Positions 63,952-64,000 of a stretch of 64,000 nucleotides of DNA are shown one piece after another; the stretch's first letter is position 1; each line of letters begins with the position of its first letter. Origin of the DNA: an uncultured Roseobacter sp. GTDB taxonomy: Bacteria; Pseudomonadota; Alphaproteobacteria; Rhodobacterales; Rhodobacteraceae. The notes beneath the pieces were generated by a model. That model saw only the letters and a list, made by a program, of their open reading frames with translations. It was not told the DNA's origin and did not search any database. A program made the position numbers and the translations under genes. The DNA lies in NCBI RefSeq assembly GCF_947488185.1, contig NZ_CANKYM010000002.1:434001-498000 (forward strand), written 5' to 3'.

Positions 63952-64000
63952 CACCTTCACAAGGCCGAGTTTGCGACTTTCCTGTTTTGTTCTCAAAGCA

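Overview
This window looks like a chromosomal segment of a marine Rhodobacterales bacterium of the Roseobacter group. Signs of this are the GC-rich coding sequence, a DUF1127 protein, FolE2, a SAM-II riboswitch ahead of metZ, the glyQ-VOC-DUF6446-glyS order, and several small secreted proteins of the kind seen in Rhodobacteraceae. It holds about 57 protein genes, two tRNA genes and several RNA or regulatory elements. Most of it is housekeeping sequence, with accessory genes between. The identifications rest on reading motifs; no database search was run.

Layout. 1-8.3 kb: an AlkB-type alkane hydroxylase coupled to a small secreted protein cut by the window edge; a divergent NuoE-NuoF-type fusion with no catalytic alpha subunit beside it; ftsY, an EamA transporter and yciB; a Popeye-like membrane sensor and an alpha/beta hydrolase. 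8.3-14.8 kb: SAM-II riboswitch with terminator and metZ, then folE2, DUF1127, trkH and a ThDP decarboxylase-like enzyme. 14.9-23.5 kb: a secreted trypsin-fold protein with an apparently destroyed catalytic triad, the glycyl-tRNA synthetase operon, and a PpdK homologue with a degenerate ATP site. 23.6-27.7 kb: SleB-like cell wall hydrolase and folB-folP-glmM. 27.7-38.2 kb: EamA transporter, ilvC, a divergent overlapping pair of Lrp/AsnC regulators, a class V aminotransferase, a UbiH-like hydroxylase, a HAD nucleotidase, a GntR regulator, a MshEN-GT2 fusion with a CtrA-like site upstream, and carA.

38.2-48.8 kb: yqeY, DUF2244, two paralogous secreted peptidoglycan-binding proteins, a LuxR regulator, ctaD, a PAS histidine kinase with a single-domain response regulator, lipB and a DsbA-like protein. 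48.9-55.9 kb: tRNA-Leu(GAG) followed by a 1073-residue protein that fuses a corrinoid/iron-sulfur reductive dehalogenase to a flavin/NAD(P)H/ferredoxin reductase. This is the most striking system in the window. A PCu(A)C copper chaperone operon, an aldehyde dehydrogenase and an AEC transporter follow. 55.9-61.4 kb: a compact operon on the minus strand, SPOR lipoprotein - D,D-carboxypeptidase - tmk - holB - tatD - MBL hydrolase, most genes overlapping or nearly so. 61.6-64 kb: tRNA-Ser(UGA) with a tyrosine integrase just downstream and an unrecognised AT-richer gene, the left end of an integrated element that continues past the window.

How the genes work together: methionine synthesis is under SAM feedback; folate synthesis is represented by folE2 and, elsewhere, folB-folP; wall growth is served by glmM, the carboxypeptidase, SleB and the PG-binding proteins. 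The dehalogenase appears self-sufficient, drawing electrons from NAD(P)H through its own reductase domains, and would depend on cobalamin made or imported elsewhere.
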